A stretch of 64,000 nt of DNA from Rhizobium sullae (GCF_900169785.1 NZ_FWER01000003.1:1-64000), one strand, 5' to 3'. Counted from the first letter of the stretch, positions 43,942 to 56,334 are shown. Notes: generated from the sequence alone by a model not told the origin. Numbers and translations: made by a program.

Positions 43942-44322
43942 CTAGGCCACGGCCAGCTTGTAAGGCTTTAAGAGGCAATCGCCCGGAATGCCCCATGCCT
44001 CGTTGAGCTTAAAGATCATTTCCACCGTAAGCGCGCGCTTGCGGTGGAGAATCTCGGAGGCCCGGGAACGGGAACCCAGAACATTGCCGAGGTCGGCCTG
44101 CGTGCGGCCGGTCATTTCCATGAAGGCGTAAAGAAAATCGACCGGTTCCAATTCAACTGCCGGAAAGTGCCGGCTTTCATAGGCTTCGATCAGATCGGAA
44201 AGCACATCAAATCGATCAGCGTCCGCGCTGCCGTGCGCCGGAGGCGCATCGAAATAAGGCGTGACTTCGCCGATCGCCCAAGCGAGATCAGCATCATTTC
44301 TAATCGGTCTGACTTCCATCAC
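43942..44322 (-). CDS. higA: HigA-family antitoxin (Xre helix-turn-helix)
   Basis: 126 residues. The second half is a Cro/C1-type helix-turn-helix (MTGRTQADLGNVLGSRSRASEILHRKRALTVEMIFKLNEAWGIP); the first half binds the toxin. The start overlaps the higB stop by 4 bases, typical of higBA, where the toxin gene is first. It should repress the higBA promoter. It ends five bases from the stop of the convergent acetyltransferase. Confidence 0.9.
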   Translation of the reverse strand: MMEVRPIRNDADLAWAIGEVTPYFDAPPAHGSADADRFDVLSDLIEAYESRHFPAVELEPVDFLYAFMEMTGRTQADLGNVLGSRSRASEILHRKRALTVEMIFKLNEAWGIPGDCLLKPYKLAVA

Positions 44323-44615
44323 ACAGTCTCCGGATCGATTCTGTCATATTCCGCATGCGTCCCGATAAACTTGATCAGCACGCGGCCATAACCATACGCG
44401 ACATGCACGATCAGCCGGTACTTGTTACCGCCGATGTCGAAGATCACTCTGTTATCGCCGACGAAGTCGACATTGGTGCCGAATGTCTTCTTGATATCGG
44501 ACGGCCCTGTCCAGTTCGCCTTGCTGACAATCGAATGCCAAACGCTTAAAGGCACCTTCGCCTGAGGATGCCGCTCCCAAAAGGCACGCAACGTCGACTT
44601 GGCGATGATTTGCAT
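44319..44615 (-). CDS. higB: HigB-family mRNA interferase toxin
   Basis: 98 residues from MQIIAKSTLRAFWERHPQAKVPL, the usual HigB start. The RelE-like core contains TFGTNVDFVGDNRVIFDIGGNKYRLIVHVAYGYGRVLIKFIGTHAEYDRID. HigB cleaves mRNA at the ribosome. It precedes higA with a 4-base overlap. Its promoter lies immediately upstream, so the transcript may start at or one or two bases before the ATG. ligA ends 43 bases upstream on the same strand. Confidence 0.9.
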   Translation of the reverse strand: MQIIAKSTLRAFWERHPQAKVPLSVWHSIVSKANWTGPSDIKKTFGTNVDFVGDNRVIFDIGGNKYRLIVHVAYGYGRVLIKFIGTHAEYDRIDPETV

Positions 44616-44622
44616 AAACGGT

Positions 44623-44651
44623 AAGATATTCCCAAAACGGGAACAAATCAA
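44623..44651 (-). promoter_or_regulatory. higBA promoter with operator in the spacer
   Basis: On the minus strand TTGATT (44651-44646) and TATCTT (44628-44623) are separated by exactly 17 bases, a near-consensus sigma-70 promoter. The 17-base spacer contains the perfect inverted repeat TTCCC-GTTTT-GGGAA (44643-44629), a likely HigA operator. The ATG of higB is at 44615, only seven bases past the -10 box, so the mRNA is probably leaderless or nearly so. Confidence 0.7.
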
Positions 44652-44657
44652 GGGAGC

Positions 44658-46820
<2,163 letters not shown>

Positions 46821-46888
46821 TCACTCCAGAGAATCTGGAGTCGTTTTAGAGCAAAAATCGGCGTTGGGAAGAAGCAGGAAAACCGGAA

Positions 46889-47036
46889 CTCCTTCTCCCC
46901 AGCGGGAGAAGGAGCCCGACGGGCGGATAAGGGGACGTTGCAAGATGTCCTTCGCTCCCGCTTCGGCCATTCGCGTCTGGCGACGCGGCCCCCCTCATCG
47001 CCTCGCTATGCTCGGCTCCCAGCGGGGGAGAAGAGA
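46889..47036. repeat. RIME-like mosaic element between recN and ligA
   Basis: The perfect palindrome CTCCTTCTCCC-CAGC-GGGAGAAGGAG at 46889-46914 opens the element and a divergent AGCGGGGGAGAAGAGAG closes it. Sequence between is the GGGCGGATAAGGGGACG type seen in Rhizobium dispersed repeats. It occupies most of the recN-ligA gap and may form RNA structure there. Confidence 0.7.
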
Positions 47037-47038
47037 GG

Positions 47039-48712
47039 TCAAGCATTCCCTGCCAACAGCCGGGCCGCAGCCGCCCTTGCCTCTTCCGTCACGGAAGCTC
47101 CGGCAAGCATGCGGGCGATTTCTTCGGTGCGATCCTTGTGTGCCATTGTCGCGACACGCGTGGCGATCTTCTCGGAGCCGTCGGAGACTGGACCCTTGGA
47201 AATGAGCAGATGCGTTGCCGCCCGTGCGGCCACTTGCGGGGCGTGGGTGACGGAGAGCACCTGCACGCGATCGGAAAGCCGTTTCAGGCGCTGACCGATT
47301 GCATCGGCAACGGCACCGCCGACGCCGGTATCGATTTCGTCAAAGACGAGCGTCGGCGCCGAGCCGCGATCGGCAAGCGCCACTTTCAAAGCGAGCAGGA
47401 AGCGCGAGAGCTCGCCACCCGATGCCACCTTCATGATTGAACCCGGACGCGTGCCGGGGTTGGTCTGAACGTGAAACTCGACGACATCGATGCCTTCGGC
47501 CGTTGCGTCTGCCGCATCGGTCGCGATCTCGACCATGAAGCGCGCGCGCTCCAGCTTCAGCGCCGGAAGTTCCGCCATAACCGCGGCAGCCAGCGCTTCG
47601 CCTGCATGATGACGCTTGTCTGAAAGCGAGCGGGCAGCGGCATCGTAATTCGCCTTGGCCGCGCCGACTTCTGCTTCGAGCTTCTCCAGTCGCTCCTCGC
47701 CGGCATCGAGATCGGCAAGGTCGGTGATCATCCGCACGGCAAGCGCCGGAAGCTCGGTCACAGGCACGGAGTATTTGCGGGACGCGGCGCGGAGTGCGAA
47801 GAGACGCTCCTCGACGCGCTCCAATTCCTTCGGATCATATTCCGTCTTTCGAAGCGCCGCCTCCACTTCCATCTGCGCGTTGGAAAGCTGGTCCAGAGCC
47901 GCATCAAGCAGCGCCACGGTGTCTTCCAGCAGTCCGGGCGCCTCGTGGCTCTTCCGCTCCAGGCGGCGCACGAGCGAGGCGATATGCGGCACCGGAGAGG
48001 CATTGCCGTTCAGAAACTCGGAGGCTTCGGCGATGTCGCCGGCAATACGCTCCGCCTTCATCATCTTCTGGCGGCGATCAGCAAGCTCCTCCTCTTCGCC
48101 GTCCTGCGGCGAGAGCTTTTCCAACTCGTCAACGGAGGACCGGAGATAGTCGGCTTCGCGGGCTGCGTTCTCCACCTTTTCGCGATGTTTTTTCAGCGTC
48201 CGCTCTGCGTTGCGCCAGATCCGGTAAAGCTCCGAGACAGAGGCCGCGTCCTCGTTGATGCCCGCGAAGGCATCGAGCAGAAGCCGGTGCGCATGCGTGT
48301 CGACGAGCGCGCGGTCATCGTGCTGACCGTGGATTTCGACCAGCATCTGTCCGGCCTGGCGCATGAGTTGCACGCTCACCGGCTGATCGTTGACATAGGC
48401 CTTGGTGCGTCCGTCGGCCGATTGCTGCCGCCGGAAGATAAGGTCGCCTTCGTCGTCGATGCTATTCTCGCGCAGAAGTTGGCGGACACCGTGGTCCATC
48501 GGCACGTCGAAGACGGCCGTCACTTGCCCCTTGTCCTCGCCGTGACGCACAAGGTCGCCGTCGCCGCGCCCACCGAGCGCCAGCGACAGACTGTCGAGGA
48601 GAATGGATTTGCCGGCACCGGTTTCGCCTGTCAGAACCGAGAGCCCGGTTTCGAAGGCAAGATCCAGCCGCTCGATCAGAACGATATCGCGGATCGAAAG
48701 CTGGATCAGCAT
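47039..48712 (-). CDS. recN: DNA repair protein RecN
   Basis: 557 residues. The SMC-like head has Walker A in SVLTGETGAGKSILLDSL and signature/Walker B regions VASGGELSRFLLALK and LVFDEIDTGVGGAVADAIGQ at the C-terminal half, with a long coiled coil between (residues about 160-380). RecN organises broken DNA ends for recombination. It lies between bamD (upstream) and ligA (downstream) on the same strand; bamD-recN-ligA order is common in alphaproteobacteria. Confidence 0.96.
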   Translation of the reverse strand: MLIQLSIRDIVLIERLDLAFETGLSVLTGETGAGKSILLDSLSLALGGRGDGDLVRHGEDKGQVTAVFDVPMDHGVRQLLRENSIDDEGDLIFRRQQSADGRTKAYVNDQPVSVQLMRQAGQMLVEIHGQHDDRALVDTHAHRLLLDAFAGINEDAASVSELYRIWRNAERTLKKHREKVENAAREADYLRSSVDELEKLSPQDGEEEELADRRQKMMKAERIAGDIAEASEFLNGNASPVPHIASLVRRLERKSHEAPGLLEDTVALLDAALDQLSNAQMEVEAALRKTEYDPKELERVEERLFALRAASRKYSVPVTELPALAVRMITDLADLDAGEERLEKLEAEVGAAKANYDAAARSLSDKRHHAGEALAAAVMAELPALKLERARFMVEIATDAADATAEGIDVVEFHVQTNPGTRPGSIMKVASGGELSRFLLALKVALADRGSAPTLVFDEIDTGVGGAVADAIGQRLKRLSDRVQVLSVTHAPQVAARAATHLLISKGPVSDGSEKIATRVATMAHKDRTEEIARMLAGASVTEEARAAAARLLAGNA

Positions 48713-48725
48713 TGCGTGTCAGGCC

Positions 48726-49571
48726 TCACGAGCCGAGCAGCAGCTTCCTGCCGGCTGCGGAAATCCAGGAGCCCTTGTTCTCCCGGGGTTCTGCACCGCC
48801 CGACTGCAGCAGCTTGAAGGAATCGGCGTACCACTGGCTATCCGGATAGTTGTGACCGAGAACAGCGGCTGCCGTCTGCGCCTCTTCCACGATACCCATC
48901 GCGTAATAGGCCTCGACGAGGCGCGCCAGCGCTTCTTCGATCTGATTCGTGTTCGGATACTTCTCGACCACGATACGGAAGCGGGAGATGGCTGCAAGAT
49001 ATTCCTTGCGCTCGAGGTAATAACGGCCGACCTGCATTTCCTTGCCGGCGAGCTGGTCACGGGCGTAGCGGATCTTCGCCTGCGCGTCGTCGACATATTC
49101 AGAGTCGGGGTAGTTGTCGATGACGGCCTGCATGGCTTCGATGGTCTTGGAGGAAGCCCGCTGATCCTGCGTCACGTCGGAAATCTGCTTCGAATAGCTG
49201 AGACCGATCAGGTACTGAACGTATGCCGCGTCTTCGGACTTCGGATACTGCGCCATATAGCGGTTGCCTGAAGCGAGAGCATCGTCGATCTTGCCCTGGC
49301 GGTACTTCACGAAGGTGCTCATGACGAGAGCCTTGCGCGCCCATTCGGAGAACGGGTTTTCGCGGTCGATCGCGTCGAACTTGCGCGCGGCTTCGACCAT
49401 GTTGCCTGCCTTCATGTTGGCAAGCGCCTGACCGTAGAGGACGTCCGGCGGATCGTTGTTGACGCCGAGCTTGGTGATGTCGATATCAGGGTCCGATTGG
49501 CAACCGGAAACCAAGGCGCCTGCACTCAAAATCACGAGCGATGCGAGCAAAGCGCGCGCTGTCTTCATCAT
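48726..49571 (-). CDS. bamD: BamD outer-membrane assembly lipoprotein (ComL)
   Basis: 281 residues. Lipoprotein signal with lipobox LVSGCQSD, then tetratricopeptide repeats (ALANMKAGNMVEAARKFDAIDRENPFSEWARKAL and similar blocks through YYAMGIVEEAQTAA). BamD is the essential lipoprotein of the BAM complex that inserts outer-membrane proteins. The start was set at ATG 49571 with an AAGG nine bases upstream; ATG 49568 is the alternative. It sits next to lpxC, between the division cluster and recN. Confidence 0.95.
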   Translation of the reverse strand: MMKTARALLASLVILSAGALVSGCQSDPDIDITKLGVNNDPPDVLYGQALANMKAGNMVEAARKFDAIDRENPFSEWARKALVMSTFVKYRQGKIDDALASGNRYMAQYPKSEDAAYVQYLIGLSYSKQISDVTQDQRASSKTIEAMQAVIDNYPDSEYVDDAQAKIRYARDQLAGKEMQVGRYYLERKEYLAAISRFRIVVEKYPNTNQIEEALARLVEAYYAMGIVEEAQTAAAVLGHNYPDSQWYADSFKLLQSGGAEPRENKGSWISAAGRKLLLGS

Positions 49572-49806
49572 ACCTTCAGACCTTGCATAACCCATAAAAG
49601 AATCCCAACTGCCGCTACCCCAACCCTGCGGCAGCCACACCTCGCCGGCGTTTCTAGCCACAAATGTGTGGCGAGAGCAACGCAATGATGAGCCATTAAC
49701 GCATTTTTGTGGCAGCAAGCGTCAGAATATCCCGGTTTTTAACTTTAATCGGGCCTGTTGCTCCTAAGCATATGTTGGAGAACAGTTATCGGCTTACGGA
49801 AGTACT

Positions 49807-49834
49807 AAAAAAAACCGCCTCCCGAAGGAGGCGG
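49807..49834 (-). terminator. Rho-independent terminator after lpxC
   Basis: On the minus strand the stem CCGCCTCC/GGAGGCGG with a TTCG tetraloop is followed by a run of eight T. It lies 27 bases beyond the lpxC stop and ends the lpxC transcript before bamD. Confidence 0.92.
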
Positions 49835-49860
49835 CCCTGGCCTGAAATTTGGTGTGGAGG

Positions 49861-50817
49861 TCATGCCGACCAGGGGGCGAATCCGGGAGCGTTAACAGCG
49901 ACGAAATCGCGGGGTGTAACGCGCGGGCGCGCAGCAGAAGTCTCGACAACTTCGTAGGCAGTTGTGTCGCTGAGCAGCGCCTTCAAAGCATTGGCATTCA
50001 TCTTGTGGCCACCGCGGTAGGAGCGATAGCAGCCGATGAAGGGAGCGCCGGCAAGCGCCAGGTCGCCGACCGCATCGAGCGCCTTGTGACGCACGAACTC
50101 GTCCTTTGCGTAGCGCAAGCCTTCGATGTTGATGACGGTATTATCGTCGGAGATGACGACAGAATTTTCAAGCGACGAACCCAGCGCATGACCCGACGCC
50201 CAGAGGCGCTCCACGTCGCGCATGAAGCCGAAGGTGCGTGCGCGCGACAGTTCGGACTTGAAGTTCGCGGCCGTCAGGTTGCCTTCCCATTTCTGGCGTC
50301 CGATCAGCGGGCAATCGAAATCAATCTCGACTTCGAAGCGCGTGCCGTCATACGGACGGAATTCGCTCCACGAGCCGCCATGTTCGATGCGAACCGGCTT
50401 GGTGATGCGGATATAGCGACGCTTGATGCCAAGCGAGACGAGGCCAACCTGCTCGATCGCCTCGATAAAGGGCGCAGAACTGCCATCCATGATCGGCATT
50501 TCGGCGCCGTGAACCTCGATCACGACGTTGTCGAGGCCGAGTGCGTAGAGCGCGGCCATGACATGTTCGATCGTCGCAACCGAATGAACGGGGGAAAAAC
50601 CGAGGACAGTGCAGAGATCGGTGTTGCCGACCTGGGCGGAGACGGCACGCAATTCGGTGACGCTGCCGTCTTCATGCATACGATGGAAAACGACGCCGGT
50701 ATCGACTTCAGCCGGATTGAAAGTGATAGTGACTTCCGCGCCGGAATGGACGCCGGTGCCCGAAAGCGTCACCGGGCGCGAGACCGTCGTCTGGAAGCCA
50801 AGCATGCCAATAACCAT
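49861..50817 (-). CDS. lpxC: UDP-3-O-acyl-N-acetylglucosamine deacetylase
   Basis: 318 residues. It performs the committed step of lipid A synthesis. Zinc-site features are visible: HSVATIEHVMAAL (His), and RHKALDAVGDLALAG (His and Asp) with the catalytic His in GGHKMN. It lies downstream of ftsZ on the same strand after 289 bases, the usual dcw-end position, and has its own terminator. Confidence 0.96.
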   Translation of the reverse strand: MVIGMLGFQTTVSRPVTLSGTGVHSGAEVTITFNPAEVDTGVVFHRMHEDGSVTELRAVSAQVGNTDLCTVLGFSPVHSVATIEHVMAALYALGLDNVVIEVHGAEMPIMDGSSAPFIEAIEQVGLVSLGIKRRYIRITKPVRIEHGGSWSEFRPYDGTRFEVEIDFDCPLIGRQKWEGNLTAANFKSELSRARTFGFMRDVERLWASGHALGSSLENSVVISDDNTVINIEGLRYAKDEFVRHKALDAVGDLALAGAPFIGCYRSYRGGHKMNANALKALLSDTTAYEVVETSAARPRVTPRDFVAVNAPGFAPWSA

Positions 50818-51059
50818 AAAATTCTGCCTTCATTACCTTTTACGGTCCGTAGCGCCAAAAGCACCGAAAACAAACCGCCAACTTATCTTGCCCACCGCCG
50901 AATTGTCGCCATGAAGGCGGCAAGGCACGGTCCCATGACGTCATACATACGTGCGGCAGGGCTCCAATCCAAATCACTGTTCGTTTCGTTTTGTTACGAA
51001 ACCATCCGCTTGAAATGATTTAGGAATCATCAACTTATATGACGCTTTGAAACAGCAGC

Positions 51060-51081
51060 GCCCGGGACTGTGATCCCGGGC
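51060..51081. terminator. hairpin after ftsZ
   Basis: The perfect stem GCCCGGGA/TCCCGGGC with loop CTGTGA lies 26 bases beyond the ftsZ stop (minus strand). No clear T-run follows, so it may act as a weak or Rho-assisted terminator or as an RNA-stabilising hairpin before lpxC. The remaining 240 bases to lpxC show no gene. Confidence 0.55.
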
Positions 51082-51106
51082 ACATGCGTGGCGATTCTGT
51101 GTCCGC

Positions 51107-52807
51107 TCAGTTCGACTGGCGGCGCAGGAACGCAGGAATCTCGAGCTGATCGTCTTCCTGCATCATGCGGGCCTGCGGAACACTGCGGCCCTGGTCGTCG
51201 AGATTCCCGCGGCGCGGCGCATAAAGGCTCGCCTCAGGCGAAAGCGGGCGGCGCTGCTGCGAAGCGGCGGCAGGCGCTGCCGTCATCTCGGGAGCAACTT
51301 CCTCTTCGCGGCGGCCGAGCGAATTGGTGATTCGCTTCAGCAGACCCATCGGGCCGCGCTCCTCATGCGCCTGTGCCGCAGCCGGCTGGGCGCGGTGGTC
51401 CATCTCGGCCTGAACGACCGGCGGGAAGTCCTCGACCTTCGGCATGCGGACCGGCTGCTGCATGGCAGGTTCTTGGCGAACTGGCTGCTGCTGCATGACC
51501 GGCTGCTGCACCGGCTGGCTCATGACAGGTGCCGGAGCAGGCTGCATCGGGCGAGCAGCCGGAGCTTCTTGAGCGGCTGCGAAGATGCGGCTCTGCGGAC
51601 GGAACGTGTCCTGAGCAACAGGCTGCTGAACCGGAGCTGCAGGGCGCGGAGCCGGGATTTCGAGCTCGCGTTCCATTTCGGCTTCCGCCATGCGGATGGT
51701 CTGCGCGATCGGATCGGCTGGCTTCGGTGCCTGCATGACTGGCGCAGGCTGAACTGCGGCCGGTGCCGGAGCAACGGCCGCGGAAGGACGGATCATCGGC
51801 TTGGCGGCAGCCTGGAAGTTCTTGGCAGCAGCCTCGTTCATCGCACGGTCGATGCCGGTCGCAACGACGGAAACGCGGATGATGCCTTCGAGCGATTCGT
51901 CGAAGGTCGCACCGAGGATGATGTTGGCATCCGGATCGACTTCCTCGCGGATGCGGGTCGCAGCCTCGTCGACTTCAAAGAGCGTCAGGTCGCGGCCGCC
52001 GGTGATGGAGATCAGCAGGCCCTGAGCGCCCTTCATCGAGGTTTCATCAAGCAGCGGGTTGGCGATTGCAGCTTCGGCAGCCTGCATCGCGCGGCCCTGA
52101 CCGGATGCTTCGCCGGTGCCCATCATCGCGCGGCCCATTTCGCGCATAACCGAGCGGACGTCGGCGAAATCGAGGTTGATGAGACCTTCCTTCACCATCA
52201 GGTCAGTGATGCAGGCAACGCCCGAATAAAGAACCTGGTCGGCCATCGCGAAAGCGTCGGCGAAGGTCGTCTTGTCGTTTGCGATGCGGAAGAGGTTCTG
52301 GTTCGGAATGACGATCAGCGTGTCGACCGACTTCTGCAGTTCCTCGATGCCGGATTCGGCAAGACGCATCCGTCGGCCGCCTTCGAAGTGGAACGGCTTG
52401 GTGACGACGCCGACAGTCAGGATGCCCTTGTTGCGGGCGGCCTGTGCCACGACCGGCGCGGCCCCCGTGCCCGTGCCGCCGCCCATGCCGGCGGTGACGA
52501 AGCACATATGCGTGCCGTTGAGGTGATCGATGATCTCATCGATGCACTCTTCGGCAGCTGCACGGCCGACTTCCGGCTGCGAACCGGCACCGAGACCCTC
52601 GGTGACATTGGCGCCGAGCTGGATGATGCGTTCGGCCTTCGTCATGGTCAGCGCCTGGGCGTCCGTATTGGCAACGACGAAGTCGACGCCCTGGAGACCG
52701 GCAGAAATCATGTTGTTGACAGCATTGCCGCCGCCGCCGCCGACACCGAACACGGTGATACGCGGCTTCAGCTCAGTGATATCCGGCTTTTGCAGCTTGA
52801 TAGTCAT
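51107..52807 (-). CDS. ftsZ: cell-division protein FtsZ
   Basis: 566 residues. The tubulin signature GGGTGTG ([21 protein letters not shown]) and the T7-loop region around NLDFADV are present. A long Pro/Gln/Ala-rich linker follows (residues about 330-540), and the C-terminus [15 protein letters not shown] is the conserved peptide that binds FtsA and other partners. It forms the Z-ring that directs division. The linker length is normal for rhizobial FtsZ1. ftsA lies 56 bases upstream on the same strand. Confidence 0.97.
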   Translation of the reverse strand: MTIKLQKPDITELKPRITVFGVGGGGGNAVNNMISAGLQGVDFVVANTDAQALTMTKAERIIQLGANVTEGLGAGSQPEVGRAAAEECIDEIIDHLNGTHMCFVTAGMGGGTGTGAAPVVAQAARNKGILTVGVVTKPFHFEGGRRMRLAESGIEELQKSVDTLIVIPNQNLFRIANDKTTFADAFAMADQVLYSGVACITDLMVKEGLINLDFADVRSVMREMGRAMMGTGEASGQGRAMQAAEAAIANPLLDETSMKGAQGLLISITGGRDLTLFEVDEAATRIREEVDPDANIILGATFDESLEGIIRVSVVATGIDRAMNEAAAKNFQAAAKPMIRPSAAVAPAPAAVQPAPVMQAPKPADPIAQTIRMAEAEMERELEIPAPRPAAPVQQPVAQDTFRPQSRIFAAAQEAPAARPMQPAPAPVMSQPVQQPVMQQQPVRQEPAMQQPVRMPKVEDFPPVVQAEMDHRAQPAAAQAHEERGPMGLLKRITNSLGRREEEVAPEMTAAPAAASQQRRPLSPEASLYAPRRGNLDDQGRSVPQARMMQEDDQLEIPAFLRRQSN

Positions 52808-52863
52808 GGTACCCGTTCCTTCTCTCTATGGCCGCATCGCCACGCCGGCCAATTCACTCAATT

Positions 52864-54195
52864 TCAGAAGCTTTCCTTCAGCCACTGGCCCATGCGGGCG
52901 ATGCGGCTGTTATTACCCCCAAGCGACATGAGCAGACCGCTCTGTGACGCATGTGTTTCCATGTCCGCGACCTGCGGATAGATCATCAGGCCGACCGCCG
53001 TCGAAAAGGCCGGACCCTTGGCTGCCGTCGGCAGGCCCGAGACACCCATCGGACGGCCGATGCGGACGTTGCGCGCAAGAATGCGCCGCGCCACTTCCGC
53101 AAGGCCGGTGAGCTGGCTTGCGCCGCCTGTCAGCACGACGCGCTTGCCGACGATCGGGCTGAAGCCTGAACGCTGGATCCGGTCGCGGATCAATTCCATC
53201 GTTTCCTCGATGCGTGCACCAACGATGCGCGAAACGAGCGCGCGCGGCACCTGCGTCGGCTGATCGCGCTCGTCTTCGCCGATCGGCGGGATCGAGATGA
53301 GCTCGCGTTCGTCGGAGGAGTTCGAGAACGCCGAAGCGTGAACCACCTTCAGGCGCTCTGCGTCTTCGATGCGGGTCGAAAGGCCGCGCGCCAGATCGGT
53401 CGTGACATGAAGGCCCCCAAGACCGACGGCATCCGTGTGAACGAGCTTGCCTTCGGCAAAGACCGAGATCGTCGTCGCCCCGCCGCCCATATCGATCGCA
53501 CAGCAGCCGAGTTCGACCTCGTCGTCGACGAGTGCTGCAAGACCGGAAGCATAAGGCGTAGCAACAATGCCCTCGACGGAGAGATGCGCGCGATTGACGC
53601 TGAGCTCGAGGTTCTTCAACGCTGCGCGTTCGGCAGTCACGACATGCATGTCGACGCCAAGCTCATCGCCGTACATCGCCAGCGGGTCGCGGATGCCGCG
53701 TTCGCCGTCGAGCGAGAAGCCGGTTGCGAGAGAATGCAGCACAGCGCGATCCTGGCGCAGCGACTGCTGGCAGGCTGCGGCAAGCACTTTCTTGAGATCG
53801 TTAAGCTCGACTTCCTGGCCGCCGAGATCGATCGTCGCCGTATAGATGTCGCTGCCGAGACGGCCGGCCGTCAGATTGACGATCAGGCTTTCGACGGTCA
53901 GGCCCGCCATACGCTCGGCCGCATCGACGGCGAGCCTGATAACGCCTTCGAGCGCATCGAGATCGGCGATGACGCCGGTCTTGATGCCGCGGGAGCGCTG
54001 GTGGCCGATGCCGATGATTTCGATATCGTGCGTGCGGCCCGGAAGGATTTCGCTCTCTTCGCGAGGCGTCAGGCGGCCGATCATGCAAACGACCTTAGTC
54101 GAGCCGATATCGAGCACCGAAACGATGTGCGACCGCTTCGACGAAAGCGGTTTCAGGCGCGGCAATCCAAAATGGGACGAACCGAACAAGCTCAT
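52864..54195 (-). CDS. ftsA: cell-division protein FtsA
   Basis: 443 residues of the actin fold: phosphate 1 (VLDIGSTKVVCMIGRL), phosphate 2 (CAIDMGGGATTISVFAEGKLVHTDAV), adenosine (VVLTGGASQLTGLAEVARRIL) and an amphipathic C-terminal helix (GMARMGQWLKESF-like end) for membrane binding. FtsA tethers FtsZ to the membrane and recruits later proteins. Its start overlaps ftsQ by 4 bases. Confidence 0.97.
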   Translation of the reverse strand: MSLFGSSHFGLPRLKPLSSKRSHIVSVLDIGSTKVVCMIGRLTPREESEILPGRTHDIEIIGIGHQRSRGIKTGVIADLDALEGVIRLAVDAAERMAGLTVESLIVNLTAGRLGSDIYTATIDLGGQEVELNDLKKVLAAACQQSLRQDRAVLHSLATGFSLDGERGIRDPLAMYGDELGVDMHVVTAERAALKNLELSVNRAHLSVEGIVATPYASGLAALVDDEVELGCCAIDMGGGATTISVFAEGKLVHTDAVGLGGLHVTTDLARGLSTRIEDAERLKVVHASAFSNSSDERELISIPPIGEDERDQPTQVPRALVSRIVGARIEETMELIRDRIQRSGFSPIVGKRVVLTGGASQLTGLAEVARRILARNVRIGRPMGVSGLPTAAKGPAFSTAVGLMIYPQVADMETHASQSGLLMSLGGNNSRIARMGQWLKESF

Positions 54196-55124
54196 ATATT
54201 CTGCCCCGCCTTCTTCAAATCCTTGGCCCGCTGATCGAGAACGACCTGCCGGCGCGCCATGGCATCCGGGGTCAGTTGGATCGCAGTCCTGTCCACCAGC
54301 CTGAGATCGACGGCTGCGATGTCGCGCGCCAGAAGATCCTGTTCCTTGTTGAATTTCGAGAGCCTGGCGAGCGCCTGATCGAGATCCTCGGACGGCAGCT
54401 TCACGACCACGCCGTTATCCATATGCAGGTCCCAGCGGCGGCCGGAGACCCAGACGTAGGCTTTGACGCGCGACGTAATGTCGGGCCATTTCGAAAACTC
54501 GCCCTCGAGCGAAGCCGCAGCACTTTCTGCATCGCGGCCGACAACGAGCGGCAGCGTCGAAAACTTGTTGTCGCGAAGCGGCGCAATGACGCTGCCATTC
54601 CTTTCGATCAGCGAAAGCTCCTGTCCGTGCTGCCAGATCGCATAGGCTTGGCGCTCCTTGAGCTTAACCTCGATCGTCTTCGGATAAATCTTCCGGACCT
54701 CGACGCTTTCGACCCAGGGAAGCTTGACGATCTTCCGGCGCGCAGCATCGACATCGAGCGCCACCAGCGACGTCGTTCCGTCTAGGCCAAGGAGTTCAAA
54801 GATTTCGATCTCGGAGGTTTCCGAATTGCCGGAAACCTTCACATCCTCGATCGCGAAACCGGCAGCTGTGGTCGCCGCCTGCGCGACCGTTTCCGTATGG
54901 CCGCCGAGCGACATGCCGTAGAGACCGGTCGCCGCAAAGAATGCGAGCGCAGAAATCGTCCCGGTATGCGCGGGAATGTGGATACGGCCAGTTCCGAGAC
55001 TGACGAGGAAGCGCACGACGCGGCGCAGCGGACGCGGGAGAATCATCCGCCCATCGCCCTCAGCAAGAGCGATGCTCGGTTGACGGCTCGGGCGCCCCAT
55101 CCTTTTGACCGTCAACGAGAACAA
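54192..55124 (-). CDS. ftsQ: cell-division protein FtsQ
   Basis: 310 residues: a short cytoplasmic tail, one membrane helix (about [17 protein letters not shown]), a POTRA domain ([25 protein letters not shown]) and a beta domain ([37 protein letters not shown]). It links early and late division proteins. The TTG start at 55124 was chosen because GGAGGA lies exactly six bases upstream and the product begins MFSLTVKR; it overlaps the ddl stop by 13 bases. Confidence 0.93.
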   Translation of the reverse strand: MFSLTVKRMGRPSRQPSIALAEGDGRMILPRPLRRVVRFLVSLGTGRIHIPAHTGTISALAFFAATGLYGMSLGGHTETVAQAATTAAGFAIEDVKVSGNSETSEIEIFELLGLDGTTSLVALDVDAARRKIVKLPWVESVEVRKIYPKTIEVKLKERQAYAIWQHGQELSLIERNGSVIAPLRDNKFSTLPLVVGRDAESAAASLEGEFSKWPDITSRVKAYVWVSGRRWDLHMDNGVVVKLPSEDLDQALARLSKFNKEQDLLARDIAAVDLRLVDRTAIQLTPDAMARRQVVLDQRAKDLKKAGQNI

Positions 55125-56038
55125 GAAGCGTCCTCCACCATCCAACGCAAGAATTCACCAAAGGAATAACCGGCATGGCCGGCCATTTCAGGCACAAGTG
55201 AGGTTGGCGTCATGCCTGGCTGAGTATTCACTTCCAGCCAGATAACTTCACCATCTTCAGAGAACCGGTCGTCATAACGGAAGTCGGACCGACTAACCCC
55301 GCGACAACCAATTGCTTGATGCGCCCTTAGTGCCAATGTTTGTATTTTTTGGTAAATATTCGGTGAAATTTTCGCCGGGATGACATGTTTTGAGCCGCCG
55401 GCAGCGTACTTCGCGTCATAGTCATAGAAGTTGTGGCCCTGCGGCACCACTTCGGTCACGCCGAGAGCTTTGTCGCCCATGACGCCGCATGTGAGCTCCC
55501 GCCCATAGACATACCGCTCGACGATGACCTCCTCGCCATAGCGCCACTCAGGTGAGCTGATGATCTGCGGCGGATGCGCCTGATCCTCCTGAACGATCAC
55601 GACACCGAAGCTGGAGCCTTCTCGGACAGGCTTCACCACATAAGGCGGCTTCATCGGGTGCTCGGCCGGAAAGGCGAAACGATTGATGACTTCCGATTGC
55701 GCCACAGGAATGCCGGCCGCTGCAGCAACCCCCTTGGCCTTGCCCTTGTCCATCGCAAGCGCCGAGGCAAGAACGCCGGAATGCGTATAGGGAATTTCGA
55801 GATATTCGAGGATGCCCTGAATGGTGCCATCCTCGCCGAAGGGGCCATGCAACGCATTGAAGGCGACATCGGGACGAAGCGCCGCGAGCTTCGCGGAAAT
55901 ATCGCGATCGACATCGATCCGCGTAACCTGGAAGCCCTCACCTTCGAGAGCGTCCGCGCAAGCCGTTCCCGAAGACAGGCTCACCGGCCGCTCCGAGGAA
56001 AATCCGCCCATCAGGACAGCAACATGCTTGCGACTCAT
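55112..56038 (-). CDS. ddl: D-alanine-D-alanine ligase
   Basis: 308 residues from [24 protein letters not shown]-grasp features: [54 protein letters not shown] and the metal site [17 protein letters not shown]. It joins two D-Ala residues for peptidoglycan. ATG 56038 gives the usual DdlB length; 16 extra codons upstream are non-homologous. It is the first gene of the ddl-ftsQ-ftsA-ftsZ run. Confidence 0.96.
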   Translation of the reverse strand: MSRKHVAVLMGGFSSERPVSLSSGTACADALEGEGFQVTRIDVDRDISAKLAALRPDVAFNALHGPFGEDGTIQGILEYLEIPYTHSGVLASALAMDKGKAKGVAAAAGIPVAQSEVINRFAFPAEHPMKPPYVVKPVREGSSFGVVIVQEDQAHPPQIISSPEWRYGEEVIVERYVYGRELTCGVMGDKALGVTEVVPQGHNFYDYDAKYAAGGSKHVIPAKISPNIYQKIQTLALRAHQAIGCRGVSRSDFRYDDRFSEDGEVIWLEVNTQPGMTPTSLVPEMAGHAGYSFGEFLRWMVEDASCSR

Positions 56039-56277
56039 ACATACCCCCAAAATAAATCTCAGCCTGATTTTCGAGGCTTGCACCAAGCTTGCCCGCGAAT
56101 CCGCTTCGCTTCAGACATGGGAGGGATATGACAACATTATGGTTAATGAAGTGTTTACTTTTATTAACCGAAGCCTCTTGGAGAGTTCTCGACCTCTTCC
56201 TGGAGCCAGCGGCGCGGAGGAGTTTGCGAGTCCAACCAGCACGTTGCGGCAACATGCTGAAGTTCGTTCACAGCATG

Positions 56278-56309
56278 AAAAAACCCGCACAGATGGTCCG
56301 TGCGGGTTT
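56278..56309 (-). terminator. Rho-independent terminator after aqpZ
   Basis: On the minus strand the stem AACCCGCAC/GTGCGGGTT is followed by a run of T (seen as GAAAAAAACCC on the plus strand). It follows the aqpZ stop by about 26 bases. Confidence 0.88.
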
Positions 56310-56334
56310 GCTGGGTAGACGGTGAAGGCCGCCC

